Assembly (NCBI RefSeq): GCF_000732725.1 | Contig: NZ_JPNB01000002.1 | Location: forward strand, 868,001-932,000 | Origin: Kineothrix alysoides | GTDB taxonomy: Bacteria; Bacillota; Clostridia; Lachnospirales; Lachnospiraceae | DNA: 64,000 nucleotides | Direction of reading: 5' to 3' | Part shown: positions 28,384-37,340 of the stretch, piece by piece | How the letters are laid out: each line of letters opens with the position of its first letter | Numbering within the stretch: position 1 is the first letter of the stretch | Notes under the pieces: generated by a model | What the model was told of the DNA's origin: nothing | The model's input: only the letters and a program-made list of their open reading frames with translations | Database searches by the model: none | Position numbers and translations under genes: made by a program

Positions 28384-29971
28384 CAATAGCCTCCTGCATA
28401 TACGGCATCAATGTATAATTTTGGAGTTGGGAAGGGTGCATCCAATTATAGTCACTATGCTCTTTTGAATTCAATACTACGTCCAAATTATTTGTCTTTG
28501 CCATAAAAACAATTTGTGTTGTTTGTCTAAAAGGTAATTGATCATTATTTGAGTATACTGATAAAACTCGCCTTACTTCTATCTCTAATTGGGTTTCCTC
28601 TCTCACTTCTCTAAGCAAGGCTTCTTCAATTGTCTCCCCACTTTCAATACCTCCTCCTGGGAAATCCCACAGTTCGGGCTGATAAAGATTGTCTTTTGAG
28701 CGTTTCAACACGAGAATAGTCCCTGATGCCTGAATGATTGCATGCACTCCTACATATCGACGCGGTTGGTGAGTCTCTCTAGCATTCAACAACTCCAGAA
28801 GCCTATTTCGATGTGCTTCTTCATTTTCCTTCCATGAATCATATGCAGTAGAAAAATTCCAAAGCATATCAAAATTAGCGATAGCTTTTTCATAAAATGC
28901 AGTATTAGTGGAAACAGCAATCTCAAATGTTGACATATTCTTTGCGTAACGTGTGTCTTGCATAAAGTTAGAATATGGTTCGTAGTAACACTTTGTATCT
29001 GTTAAAAGCACAGACGCAGTTATTTCAAAGTCTATAAACCTCACAAGTAAATCCGGGTATTTTAAGACAAGTTGTTCGTAACTTGATAACGCATCTTGCA
29101 ATTTTATCGAATACCATTTTGATTTAATATAGGCAGAAATGATATCTTCAGCTGACATTGTCCCTGCAATCAATGATGTGTAGTTTTTATTATTTTCATC
29201 TTCGCTAAATGCAGTGAGAACAGCGTAATACGACCAAGGATTGACTAACAAGACTTGAATTGTTGTACCTTGCTGTCTAACTTTCCTTGTTAATATATCC
29301 CTAAACCGCCCACCAATACTACCTATAAAAGAACTTCCACTACGAGCTAACAATTTAATAGAATTGCTACTTTCGAGTGCTTCTCTTTTATCCAATTGCC
29401 TTTCTTCTGGGTTTGCCGAAGTAAAATAGTTTTCTAATCCAAGAGCCTGAAAATGATTCGATGTGCAACTATTGTGAGATAAAGAGAGGTTTTTAAGGCA
29501 ATGTATGAAGATTTTTGCTAACTGTTGCTTTAGCACAGAGTGAAAACACGAAATATCAAATGAGATTATAGTTAATTGCCTACTTTCAAGTGAAGAAAGT
29601 AACTTTACAGACTGCTGCATTTCTGAATCATTTATCGCCTCTATGTTTGTATACTTCCTTAATGTACGATATTTTTGATACGTAGTACTCAAACACAAAA
29701 GCAAAAATGGTTTTTCGCTCAGCAAAGCAGCTTCCAATTCATCGTCCCAAGTTATGCGACCAATCTCTTCCATAATAACAAAAACACAAATATCTGCATG
29801 TTGAACTGAATCAGTTGAATTTTTTATCCAAGAAGATTTTGTTGAGTTCCAATATAAGATGGTTCCAGATTGATACCACATAGGTTCACCAGCAAAGCCT
29901 TCCACAACATCATTGAAAGGTATTTCAATAGCGCTTACATCAGATGCTCCACAAAGCATTATTTTTAGCAT
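28346..29971 (-). CDS. Multidomain protein: TIR/deoxyribosyltransferase-like N-terminus, PLD-like middle, C-terminal Nudix hydrolase
   Basis: 541 residues. The first about 165 look like a Rossmann-type sensor or nucleosidase: CGASDVSAIE, then ADICVFVIMEEIG and WDDELEAALLSEKPFLLLC, the pattern of TIR, deoxyribosyltransferase or SLOG-type domains. The middle (SIGGRFRDILTRKVRQQG, IQVLLVNPWSYYAV, CYYEPYSNF, FDMLWNFS) resembles PLD-like / DUF5919 regions seen in regulators. The last about 135 are a Nudix hydrolase with GGIESGETIEEALL REVREET (split), where the usual G after EEx is Q. Nudix enzymes cleave nucleoside diphosphate-linked compounds. AAAGGAG precedes ATG 29971. It overlaps the radical SAM gene by 38 bases. 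N-terminal and middle assignments are by pattern only. Confidence 0.72.
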   Translation of the reverse strand: MLKIMLCGASDVSAIEIPFNDVVEGFAGEPMWYQSGTILYWNSTKSSWIKNSTDSVQHADICVFVIMEEIGRITWDDELEAALLSEKPFLLLCLSTTYQKYRTLRKYTNIEAINDSEMQQSVKLLSSLESRQLTIISFDISCFHSVLKQQLAKIFIHCLKNLSLSHNSCTSNHFQALGLENYFTSANPEERQLDKREALESSNSIKLLARSGSSFIGSIGGRFRDILTRKVRQQGTTIQVLLVNPWSYYAVLTAFSEDENNKNYTSLIAGTMSAEDIISAYIKSKWYSIKLQDALSSYEQLVLKYPDLLVRFIDFEITASVLLTDTKCYYEPYSNFMQDTRYAKNMSTFEIAVSTNTAFYEKAIANFDMLWNFSTAYDSWKENEEAHRNRLLELLNARETHQPRRYVGVHAIIQASGTILVLKRSKDNLYQPELWDFPGGGIESGETIEEALLREVREETQLEIEVRRVLSVYSNNDQLPFRQTTQIVFMAKTNNLDVVLNSKEHSDYNWMHPSQLQNYTLMPYMQEAIDVYLSQNQQDIV

Positions 29972-30944
29972 GACTAAATCTCCTTTAATTTAACAATATT
30001 CATTATGTAGAAAGTTACCAACAATTGCATAAATGATAACAGTTATTCTATCCAAGGAGCAATATGAAGCCATATTCATTGTAATATCAATTCTTTAAAA
30101 TATGGCAAATATCTTGCTTTCATCATGTGAACAAATTCGTCGGTTCAGAATGTATAATATATTCTTATTAGATGTAGCACAAATATATAGATTATTATTT
30201 AGCAGGTATTTCAACAATTTTTGTCAGGAAATGCAATCCCTTCAAAATATTCTTCGTTTTTCAACAGCCACATATAATTTCAATCTCCGACAACATTTTT
30301 GGTCAAACTTTTTAGTTATCTACAATCTTATCAACTAGTCTTCGCATTATAGCCATAATCAGAACATAGAGTAGCTTCCCATTATTGCTATAATATCTAT
30401 CATAGATTACATTTTTACAACCTCATTCTATTAAAACAATTATGCAATCCACTATTACTTAATTCATTTTATTGTATTCAATCACCTCGTTGTCAAATAG
30501 GCTCTGCAACTGTACTTTCTCGAAACGCTATGTGCAATACAGAAACTAACTCCTTTTTTGCACTATTAAGAATTGCTTGATTATAATCGTTAACTCATCT
30601 TTTGATGTTGATTAGGCAGATATTACAGTGCTGCAACTTTGTCATTGTTATTAAAAGCTACTGAAACTTTCATTAAACATAGTAGTCGCCCGACAAAATT
30701 ACTCAAACAGATATCCGTTTTTTAGCTGGGGGGTTTCTTCGGATGCGCTATCACATATGGATAACGTTATATGGAGTTCTGATAAAAAACTAGAAAACTT
30801 TTCATTATGAAATTCCCCTTTTATATTTGTAATATAATATCATATTTTTACAAATTTTACTATATTTAAACAGTTAAATATAATCTTTTTGCGTATAATT
30901 CTTAACACTACCATTTTAGCCAGTGGAACGCCATTGCAGCACAC
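29972..30944. other. Long AT-rich spacer upstream of the Nudix/radical SAM pair
   Basis: Nearly 1 kb without a gene I can support; the longest frame (30102-30338, plus) has no ribosome site and random-looking composition. The Nudix gene promoter must lie near 29990-30070; a small palindrome ATAACTGTTAT (about 30036-30046, either strand) could be an operator. An isolated G run and short inverted repeat (ATCCG/CGGAT) occur near 30707-30745. Confidence 0.5.
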
Positions 30945-31550
30945 TTATTTTTTATCCATAACCTTACAATAAATTACCGCCGCCACCGTGCTTAAGCAAG
31001 TAGCCACAAGCGCCGGCGCAATTACTGCGGTGGGGTTTGCACTTCCATATTGGCTTCTGTATACAATCATGTTGACCGGTATCAATTGCAGGGAAGAAAT
31101 ATTCAATATGAGAAAGGTACACATTTCTTTGCTGGCCGTCCGTATTTTTTTATCTCCGGTATATTCCGGGTTCCCCCTCTCTCTTTCCAGCTGCGCTAAT
31201 GCTTCCATAGCCTTGAGCCCTGCCGGAGTGCAGGCCCAGCCAAGCCCTAATATATTTGCAATAATATTGGTGGATATATATTCCCTCGCCGCATGTTCCT
31301 TAGGTATGCGCGGAAACATAAATGACATGAACGGCTGAATACCATCGGTCATTTTCCGAATCAGCCCGGAGGTTTGAGCAATCTGCATCAGACCGACCCA
31401 CAAGGACATAACGCCCATCATCGTAATACATAACGACACCGCCTCGCCTGCGGAGTTTAAGGCTGCGTTGCTCACAGCCTTTATATTTCCTGTAAGCGCT
31501 CCGTAAATGACCCCTATAATAATCATAATCGCCCAAATATAATTTAACAT
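30945..31550 (-). CDS. spmA: Spore maturation protein SpmA
   Basis: About 201 residues from ATG 31550 (GGTGAT upstream), the normal length of SpmA. Membrane protein of the nucleoside-recognition (Gate) family: LWVGLMQIAQTSGLI, FMFPRIPKEHAAREYISTN, NILGLGWACTPAGLKAME and TFLILNISSLQLIPVNM are SpmA hallmarks. It acts with SpmB in spore core dehydration. In most Firmicutes spmB follows directly; here the next gene downstream is unrelated and spmB lies 26 kb on. Confidence 0.9.
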   Translation of the reverse strand: MLNYIWAIMIIIGVIYGALTGNIKAVSNAALNSAGEAVSLCITMMGVMSLWVGLMQIAQTSGLIRKMTDGIQPFMSFMFPRIPKEHAAREYISTNIIANILGLGWACTPAGLKAMEALAQLERERGNPEYTGDKKIRTASKEMCTFLILNISSLQLIPVNMIVYRSQYGSANPTAVIAPALVATCLSTVAAVIYCKVMDKK

Positions 31551-31691
31551 ATGAATCACCATCTATTTGTTTGACTAAACTATATTCGCGTTCCCATTCA
31601 TATATTCCGGCAAAGATTATATATCCGCTTCTTTATGCACGTTCTTGTTTCGTTCTGAATTCCTTAATTTAGCACGTTACTCCTATGGAAC

Positions 31692-31728
31692 AAAAAAAGA
31701 GCTGCGCACTAGTATAATGCGTCAGCTC
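31692..31728 (-). terminator. Terminator of the sugar ABC/isomerase operon
   Basis: On the minus strand GAGCTGACGC pairs with GCGCAGCTC (one bulge) and is followed by seven T. It lies just after the SIS-domain gene. Confidence 0.8.
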
Positions 31729-31744
31729 ATTTTCTTGCCATATT

Positions 31745-32317
31745 TTATTCTACATTTCTATGTCTGTCTTCCATATCTTCATGGGAAATCTGAAGCTTTT
31801 CTTCCAATAGCATAACAATAATATCGAACAGCATAAATAAATGTTGTTCAAAAAGATTACCCATCGGCTGAATGGAAGGAACTGCCCTGTCGTCCGTTCC
31901 GTTAAATACGCTCGCGGGAACAAAAAGGACATAATCTGCCAAACGTGGAGTTATTTCATTCGGAGAGCCCGTTACCACTGCAATTTCTGCTCCCGTTTTT
32001 TTCGCTTGTTCCACAACATAATGGATATGTCCTATTTTACCTGAGCCGTTAGTCGCTATAAATAAATCACCTTTCGTCATTCCTGGCGTTGTATCATCCC
32101 ATATCCAATGTACTTCTTTGCCCAGATGCATTAATCGCATTGCGAAAGCCCTGCTGGCTATGCCTTCCCGTCCTACTCCCATTACAAAAATGCGGTTTGC
32201 CCTTTCAATTGCATTCATCAAATCAACTGCTTCCTTCAAGTCCTGCTTTTCAAATGCCAGCCTATGCTCTTCTAATATGGCTTTGCTTAATTCTTCATAT
32301 CGTACTGCCGTGTCCAT
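31745..32317 (-). CDS. hxlB: SIS-domain sugar isomerase (6-phospho-3-hexuloisomerase type)
   Basis: About 190 residues from ATG 32317 (AAAGGAG upstream), the usual size of 6-phospho-3-hexuloisomerase. SIS motifs: FVMGVGREGIASRAFAMRL, HWIWDDTTPGMTKGD, TNGSGKIGH and the C-terminal QPMGNLFEQHLFMLFD. The classical reaction interconverts hexulose-6-phosphate and fructose-6-phosphate. No hexulose-phosphate synthase gene is nearby, so here it probably isomerises a sugar phosphate derived from the substrate of the operon's transporter. Last gene of the operon. Confidence 0.85.
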   Translation of the reverse strand: MDTAVRYEELSKAILEEHRLAFEKQDLKEAVDLMNAIERANRIFVMGVGREGIASRAFAMRLMHLGKEVHWIWDDTTPGMTKGDLFIATNGSGKIGHIHYVVEQAKKTGAEIAVVTGSPNEITPRLADYVLFVPASVFNGTDDRAVPSIQPMGNLFEQHLFMLFDIIVMLLEEKLQISHEDMEDRHRNVE

Positions 32318-32375
32318 GTATTTTTCTCCTTTCTCTGTTCGCACAAAATATATTGTATATTACATTTAATATTTA

Positions 32376-33389
32376 TCATGCTTTCGCCTTCATACTCATC
32401 TTAAGTTTTTTATATTCACTGTAATTACCGATAATGTGGTTCAATCCGAGTACGCAGACTAACATAATTCCCCAAATTAATTTCTTTGTATACGGCGATA
32501 AAGACATGATCGTAAATGCACTGGACATCACCTGCATCAACAAAATAGCAATTACAACTCCCTGAACCTTTCCTTTTCCGCCGTTCGGATCAATTCCTCC
32601 TACTACGCACACAATCATGGTCTGCAATAAATAAGAATCCCCATATCCCACTTTCGCTGAATTTACGCGGCTCAATATAATAATACCGGCAATACCGGCA
32701 AGCAGTCCCGTCAATAAGAAGGTGCTGATACACATTTTTTCATTATGAATTCCACTGAATCTGGCCGCTACCGGATTTCCTCCGTATAGATAAAAATTCC
32801 TGCCAAAGGATGTATAGGTAAGCACCAATCCCACGATAACCGCAGCTCCAAGGAATATCCAGAAAATAACAGGAAGCTCTAACAATTTAGCTTTTGCTAT
32901 CATAGAAAATTCCGGTATTAAATCGCCAACGCTCGCGCCGCCGGTTACTGCCATTCCTATACCCTGAAATAAAGTCATCGTTCCCAGCGTTGCTATCAGC
33001 GGCGGTGCAGAGGTTTTCGATATCAATATCCCGTTGAACGACCCGAATAAAAGGCTGCATACTATCGCGAAGATAAGTGCTAAAATGATTCTTGCCGCTC
33101 CGTCGGTTCCAAACGATAATTGCCCGTTTAACACATAAGCCGTAAAAATTGCTACGGTATTGGCATTCGCTATAATAGACAAGTCAATACCACCCACCAT
33201 ATTCGATAACATCATGGCCAATGCTAAAAAGCCGAATTCCGGCACTTGAAACAGCATGGACTGGATATTGTTCAGCGATAGCAACGACGGGCCGATAATT
33301 ATCCGAAGCGTAATAAATATTGCAAATGTCAATGTCACTAAAATACTCAAGTTCAAATCACGATTCATATATTCTCTTATTTTTTTCAT
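32376..33389 (-). CDS. Sugar ABC transporter permease (RbsC class), second copy
   Basis: About 337 residues, eight to ten membrane helices, with the RbsC-family signatures GGIDLSI and CVVGGIDPNGGKGKV. The ATG at 33389 suits the GGAGG spacing better than the one at 33392. Two different permeases in one operon are typical of the rhamnose, AI-2 (Lsr) and autoinducer-like branches of this class. Confidence 0.92.
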   Translation of the reverse strand: MKKIREYMNRDLNLSILVTLTFAIFITLRIIIGPSLLSLNNIQSMLFQVPEFGFLALAMMLSNMVGGIDLSIIANANTVAIFTAYVLNGQLSFGTDGAARIILALIFAIVCSLLFGSFNGILISKTSAPPLIATLGTMTLFQGIGMAVTGGASVGDLIPEFSMIAKAKLLELPVIFWIFLGAAVIVGLVLTYTSFGRNFYLYGGNPVAARFSGIHNEKMCISTFLLTGLLAGIAGIIILSRVNSAKVGYGDSYLLQTMIVCVVGGIDPNGGKGKVQGVVIAILLMQVMSSAFTIMSLSPYTKKLIWGIMLVCVLGLNHIIGNYSEYKKLKMSMKAKA

Positions 33390-33399
33390 CATATGCCTC

Positions 33400-34401
33400 C
33401 TATTCCGTAAATATCAAATGGCTTCTGTTCTTGATTCTTTCCTGATAGGAAGTTATCGCAACGGAAACTACTAATATCGCTCCTACAAACAGATTGTTCC
33501 ATGAGGAAGACAAACCAATCAATATTAGCGTAGAGTTTAAAAGATAAATAATGGTAACTCCCAAAATTGTGCCGAATATTTTACCCTGTCCGCCCGTTAT
33601 CTTAGTTCCTCCAATTACCACCGCCGCTACGACCATAAGCTCATTGCCAACCAGCTTATTCGGATATAACGCATTGATCTGCGCTACATAGATAATGCCC
33701 ATAATGCCTGCTAAGAAGCCCGAATACGCATATACAAACAATCGGATTTTAAAAGGATTAAATCCTGCTCTCCTTGCAGACTCCTCATCATTTCCAATAG
33801 CAACGATACCTCTTCCTATCATCGTCTTATAGAGAATCAGCCATGTTGCAATTCCTATTAACAAAACAGGAACAAGAGATATTGTCAATCCTACCGCTCC
33901 ATCCTCTGTTACGATCTTAAATATGGTTCCTTGTCCGAATTCATGCAAGCACTCCGGCAAGACTCCGGCACCAAATGATTTATCGCTGATAAAAGTCGTC
34001 ATAACCCCATGGTATAAATTTTGTGTACCTAATGTAATAATAAAAGGCGGCAGCTTCAGCCAGTTAATCAAAAGAGCGTTTATCAAGCCCAACCCTATTC
34101 CGATCATTCCTGAAAAAAGAAAAGCAATTCCCAAATTATCAATTCCCAATGCAATCATGACATTAATCGTCGTATAACTGCCAAACAGTGCAATTGCCAT
34201 AAAGGAAACATCGATTCCTCCGGATATCATCACTACCAACAAACCGATGGCAACAATCATTGTTGTGGAAGAAGTTCTTATAATGTCAAATATCGTTTCA
34301 AAATGAAGAAACGCCGGATTTTTAATACTGACCAATATACTGTATATAATAATAATTAAGAGAAGTATTTTCTGAAATTGATCCACTTTTTTGATCTTCA
34401 T
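33400..34401 (-). CDS. Sugar ABC transporter permease (RbsC class), first copy
   Basis: 333 residues, multiple membrane helices, family motifs GLLVVMISGGIDVSF and AAVVIGGTKITGGQGK. The start overlaps the ATPase stop (TAATG), so translation is coupled. It likely pairs with the second permease as a heterodimer. Confidence 0.92.
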   Translation of the reverse strand: MKIKKVDQFQKILLLIIIIYSILVSIKNPAFLHFETIFDIIRTSSTTMIVAIGLLVVMISGGIDVSFMAIALFGSYTTINVMIALGIDNLGIAFLFSGMIGIGLGLINALLINWLKLPPFIITLGTQNLYHGVMTTFISDKSFGAGVLPECLHEFGQGTIFKIVTEDGAVGLTISLVPVLLIGIATWLILYKTMIGRGIVAIGNDEESARRAGFNPFKIRLFVYAYSGFLAGIMGIIYVAQINALYPNKLVGNELMVVAAVVIGGTKITGGQGKIFGTILGVTIIYLLNSTLILIGLSSSWNNLFVGAILVVSVAITSYQERIKNRSHLIFTE

Positions 34402-35924
34402 TACATTGCCTCCTTTATTTCCGTATTTTCTCCGCTGCTGATCAGATTGCTTATCTTCTGTGCTGCATCCTCTTGGTTCAAATCATCTTCGTTCAATGTC
34501 ACAACACATTTTCCTTCCGCCAGTACAACAATTTTATTGCAATTTGCCATGAGCTCCTGAATCTCATCGGAAATAAAAATAATCGCCATGCCGTCATCGG
34601 CAAACTTATGTATCTGTTCATAAATTTCTGCTTTCGAACCGATATCAATACCTACGGTAGGCGTATCCATAATGAATACCTTCGGCTTGGTCGCAATCCA
34701 TTTTCCGATTACCACTTTCTGCTGATTTCCTCCGGAAAGTGTTCCTATTATAGTGTCGATAGAAGGAGTTCTGACCTTTAATTCCTTTACACATTCCTCC
34801 GCTAACTTTTCTTCTTTTTTTCTGTTCAGGATTCCCCTGTTCGATAAGGCATTTACCAGGGCGGAAGACACATTTTCCTTAATTTTTCTTTCGATAAACA
34901 ATCCTTGATGGAAACGGTCTTCCGGAAGCAATGCAATGCCGAATTCCTTCGCTTTCATCGGAGAATTGATCTTGACCTCTTTTCCCTCCACCTTAATACA
35001 ACCACTTTGGGTTTTGTTCAGTCCGAATAACGACATAGCCAGCTCAGTCCTGCCGGAACCTAACAAACCGGTAAGTCCGATAATATCTCCTTTTCTTATT
35101 GAGATGTTAATATCTTCATATTGGTCCTTACGTGTTAAATGTTCAATTTCCATAATCGGCTGATTATCTTTGCACTTCCTATGATATCTCGGATATTCTA
35201 CCTCGCGTCCCGTCATATAATGTGACAGACTCTTTTCGTCCAGGTCCTTACTGTTAAAATCACCGATCTTTTCTCCGTTCCTAAAAATCGTGATCGTATC
35301 CGCTACCGAAAATATTTCATCCAGTTTATGGCTAATGAATACAATTGCCAATCCTTTTTTCTTCAGCTCAACAATAATTTTCAGCAGTCTTTCTACTTCC
35401 TTTTTCGTTAATGCCGTGGTCGGCTCATCCATAAAGAGGATTTTGGCATCCTGTGCCAGCGCCCTGCAGATCGCTGTCAACTGTCTGTTCGCCATAGAAA
35501 GCTCTCCGACTGTCTGATCCATATCAATCGATACACCGATCCTATCCAATTGTTCTTTTGCAATTTTCTTTATTTCTTTCCAGTTTACGATCTTTTTCTT
35601 CTCAAAGCTTAGCTTGCTTATCGCTATGTTTTCAGCAACGGTCATATGTTGAAACAAGGATAAATCCTGATAAATAACCTGTACCCCTTCCTTCATTGCC
35701 TGATAAGGAGTCAGGCTATGGTAAACGTTTCCATTTAATATAATTTCTCCTTCATCCGGGGTATGAACTCCTGAAATATTTTTTACCAGCGTCGATTTTC
35801 CGCATCCGTTTTCGCCCGCAAGACAGTGAATCTCTCCTTTGTTTATGGATAGGTTTATTTCTTTGAGCGCTTTTACGCCGATAAAGGATTTGCTTAGATT
35901 TTTCACGCACAGTATTTGTTCCAT
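34401..35924 (-). CDS. Sugar ABC transporter ATPase (RbsA class)
   Basis: 507 residues with two ABC domains. The first has Walker A GENGCGKST (about 38-46) and Walker B ILFMDEPT. The second has a degenerate Walker A GLLGSGRTE (R for the usual K), LSGGNQQKV and Walker B VFIMDTPTVGID. An inactive second site is typical of RbsA-type proteins. It powers import by the two permeases. Confidence 0.93.
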   Translation of the reverse strand: MEQILCVKNLSKSFIGVKALKEINLSINKGEIHCLAGENGCGKSTLVKNISGVHTPDEGEIILNGNVYHSLTPYQAMKEGVQVIYQDLSLFQHMTVAENIAISKLSFEKKKIVNWKEIKKIAKEQLDRIGVSIDMDQTVGELSMANRQLTAICRALAQDAKILFMDEPTTALTKKEVERLLKIIVELKKKGLAIVFISHKLDEIFSVADTITIFRNGEKIGDFNSKDLDEKSLSHYMTGREVEYPRYHRKCKDNQPIMEIEHLTRKDQYEDINISIRKGDIIGLTGLLGSGRTELAMSLFGLNKTQSGCIKVEGKEVKINSPMKAKEFGIALLPEDRFHQGLFIERKIKENVSSALVNALSNRGILNRKKEEKLAEECVKELKVRTPSIDTIIGTLSGGNQQKVVIGKWIATKPKVFIMDTPTVGIDIGSKAEIYEQIHKFADDGMAIIFISDEIQELMANCNKIVVLAEGKCVVTLNEDDLNQEDAAQKISNLISSGENTEIKEAM

Positions 35925-35954
35925 TCTTTTACCTCCATCTCTTCTTTTCTTTTA

Positions 35955-35993
35955 CAAAAAAATGGAGAACGGTTACCACGCCGTTCTCCATTT
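35955..35993 (-). terminator. Attenuator hairpin after the binding-protein gene
   Basis: A perfect 12 bp stem (AATGGAGAACGG with its complement) followed by seven T on the minus strand, between binding protein and ATPase. It probably lets the binding protein be made in excess. Confidence 0.85.
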
Positions 35994-36032
35994 CTACCTT
36001 ATCATGTGATAGCAACCTGTCATATGGTGTGT

Positions 36033-37130
36033 TTAGAAATTATAATCATCTACATTCTCTGCAGTAAATTCTAACGGTGCAAAGCCATAAGCAATATTGT
36101 TCTCAACGTTAACACTTTCATAGCCTGTAATCTTTAAGTCTGTTCCTGTCTCTACTCCCTGACCGGAAGCTAACAGATAAGCCGCATAGCAGGTTGCGTA
36201 TCCTGCATCTGCCGGTCTCCACGCTAATCCATGCGCCATGGAGCCATCCTTTAAATAAGTCGAGGACATAGAAGGCAGTGCCAGAGAAACAACAGGAATT
36301 GTCGTCGCTTTATCTTTTTCCAGCAATGCTTCACATATTCCGCCGCCCTGTGCAGAACAATCGAAGAATCCGTTAATATCCGGATAAGCCTTTAAAATTT
36401 CAAGGGTCTTATCATGAGCTCCCTCTACACTGTTTCCATCTTCATAGGGTTCCTCCGTAACACATTCCATATCCGGATAATTTGCTTCAATGTATTCTAC
36501 TGCCGCTTTATACCATGCCATATGTGTTTCCATCGTAAGGCCGCCGACAAATCCGGCATATTTTCCCTTACCACCCATGGCCTCTGCCAAACTTTTACCG
36601 AATAACTGTCCGAATTCTTCATTAATAAAAGCTTCTACATCCAGATCTACTTTGTCTGCCGTACCCGGTGCTTCATGAGTTACTACTACGATTCCGGCTT
36701 CTCTCGCTTTTTCAATCGTCGGTACCAAGGCCTCCGGATCATTGGGTACAACACATATCGCATCTACTCCTTGAGCTATTAAATCTTCCATAATAGCAAT
36801 CTGGCTGGCAGCATCACCTGTCTCAGGTACCTGAACCGATACGTTGAGTCCCGTATCCTTTTGGAGCTGCTCAACACCTGTTACCATGTCATCAAACCAG
36901 GAATCACTTTGTTTTACTACCATAACAACTTTGTAGTCTGCCGGATCTGCTGATTTATCCACTGCCTCTGCCGATGCTTCTGTTGTATCTTCGGTTTCGG
37001 CCTCTGTCTCCGCCGCCGCATTATCTGTGGCTGCACTGTCTGCAGCTGCCGGTTGGTTACTGCTTCCGCATCCTGCTAACATAGATGCGAACATTGTCAT
37101 GCACATGAGCATTGCCATCATCTTTTTCAT
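36033..37130 (-). CDS. Periplasmic-type sugar-binding lipoprotein (RbsB/LsrB class)
   Basis: 365 residues: signal peptide with lipobox LAGC (cysteine at 21), a long A/E/T/D-rich linker to about 62, then a type 1 periplasmic-binding fold (YKVVMVVKQSDSWFDDMV, AIMEDLIAQGVDAICVVPND, FFDCSAQGGGICEALL). The C-terminal FTAENVDDYNF resembles the end of AI-2/rhamnose-type binding proteins. It may bind a pentose, hexulose or AI-2-like molecule. First gene of the operon, transcribed away from the kinase/regulator pair; AAGGAGG precedes ATG. Confidence 0.9.
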   Translation of the reverse strand: MKKMMAMLMCMTMFASMLAGCGSSNQPAAADSAATDNAAAETEAETEDTTEASAEAVDKSADPADYKVVMVVKQSDSWFDDMVTGVEQLQKDTGLNVSVQVPETGDAASQIAIMEDLIAQGVDAICVVPNDPEALVPTIEKAREAGIVVVTHEAPGTADKVDLDVEAFINEEFGQLFGKSLAEAMGGKGKYAGFVGGLTMETHMAWYKAAVEYIEANYPDMECVTEEPYEDGNSVEGAHDKTLEILKAYPDINGFFDCSAQGGGICEALLEKDKATTIPVVSLALPSMSSTYLKDGSMAHGLAWRPADAGYATCYAAYLLASGQGVETGTDLKITGYESVNVENNIAYGFAPLEFTAENVDDYNF

Positions 37131-37340
37131 TTCATTTTCCTCCTTGTTGTAAGCTTTGCTTTATAAGTATATTATATGGAATTCTTCTGTTTTTCCTATC
37201 CAATTATCCGTTGTCGTTTTTCAAATTTCCGACCTGTTTTTTCATCTTTGGAAATAACCTTGTAATAAGAAATAGGATAGATTATAATCTGTCCATACTG
37301 CGTATTATAACGTATTATATCTAGTGAGAGGATTGGGATT

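Noticed and set aside
30102-30338. 78-codon plus-strand frame in the long spacer
   Set aside because: No ribosome site, AT-driven composition and no recognisable pattern.
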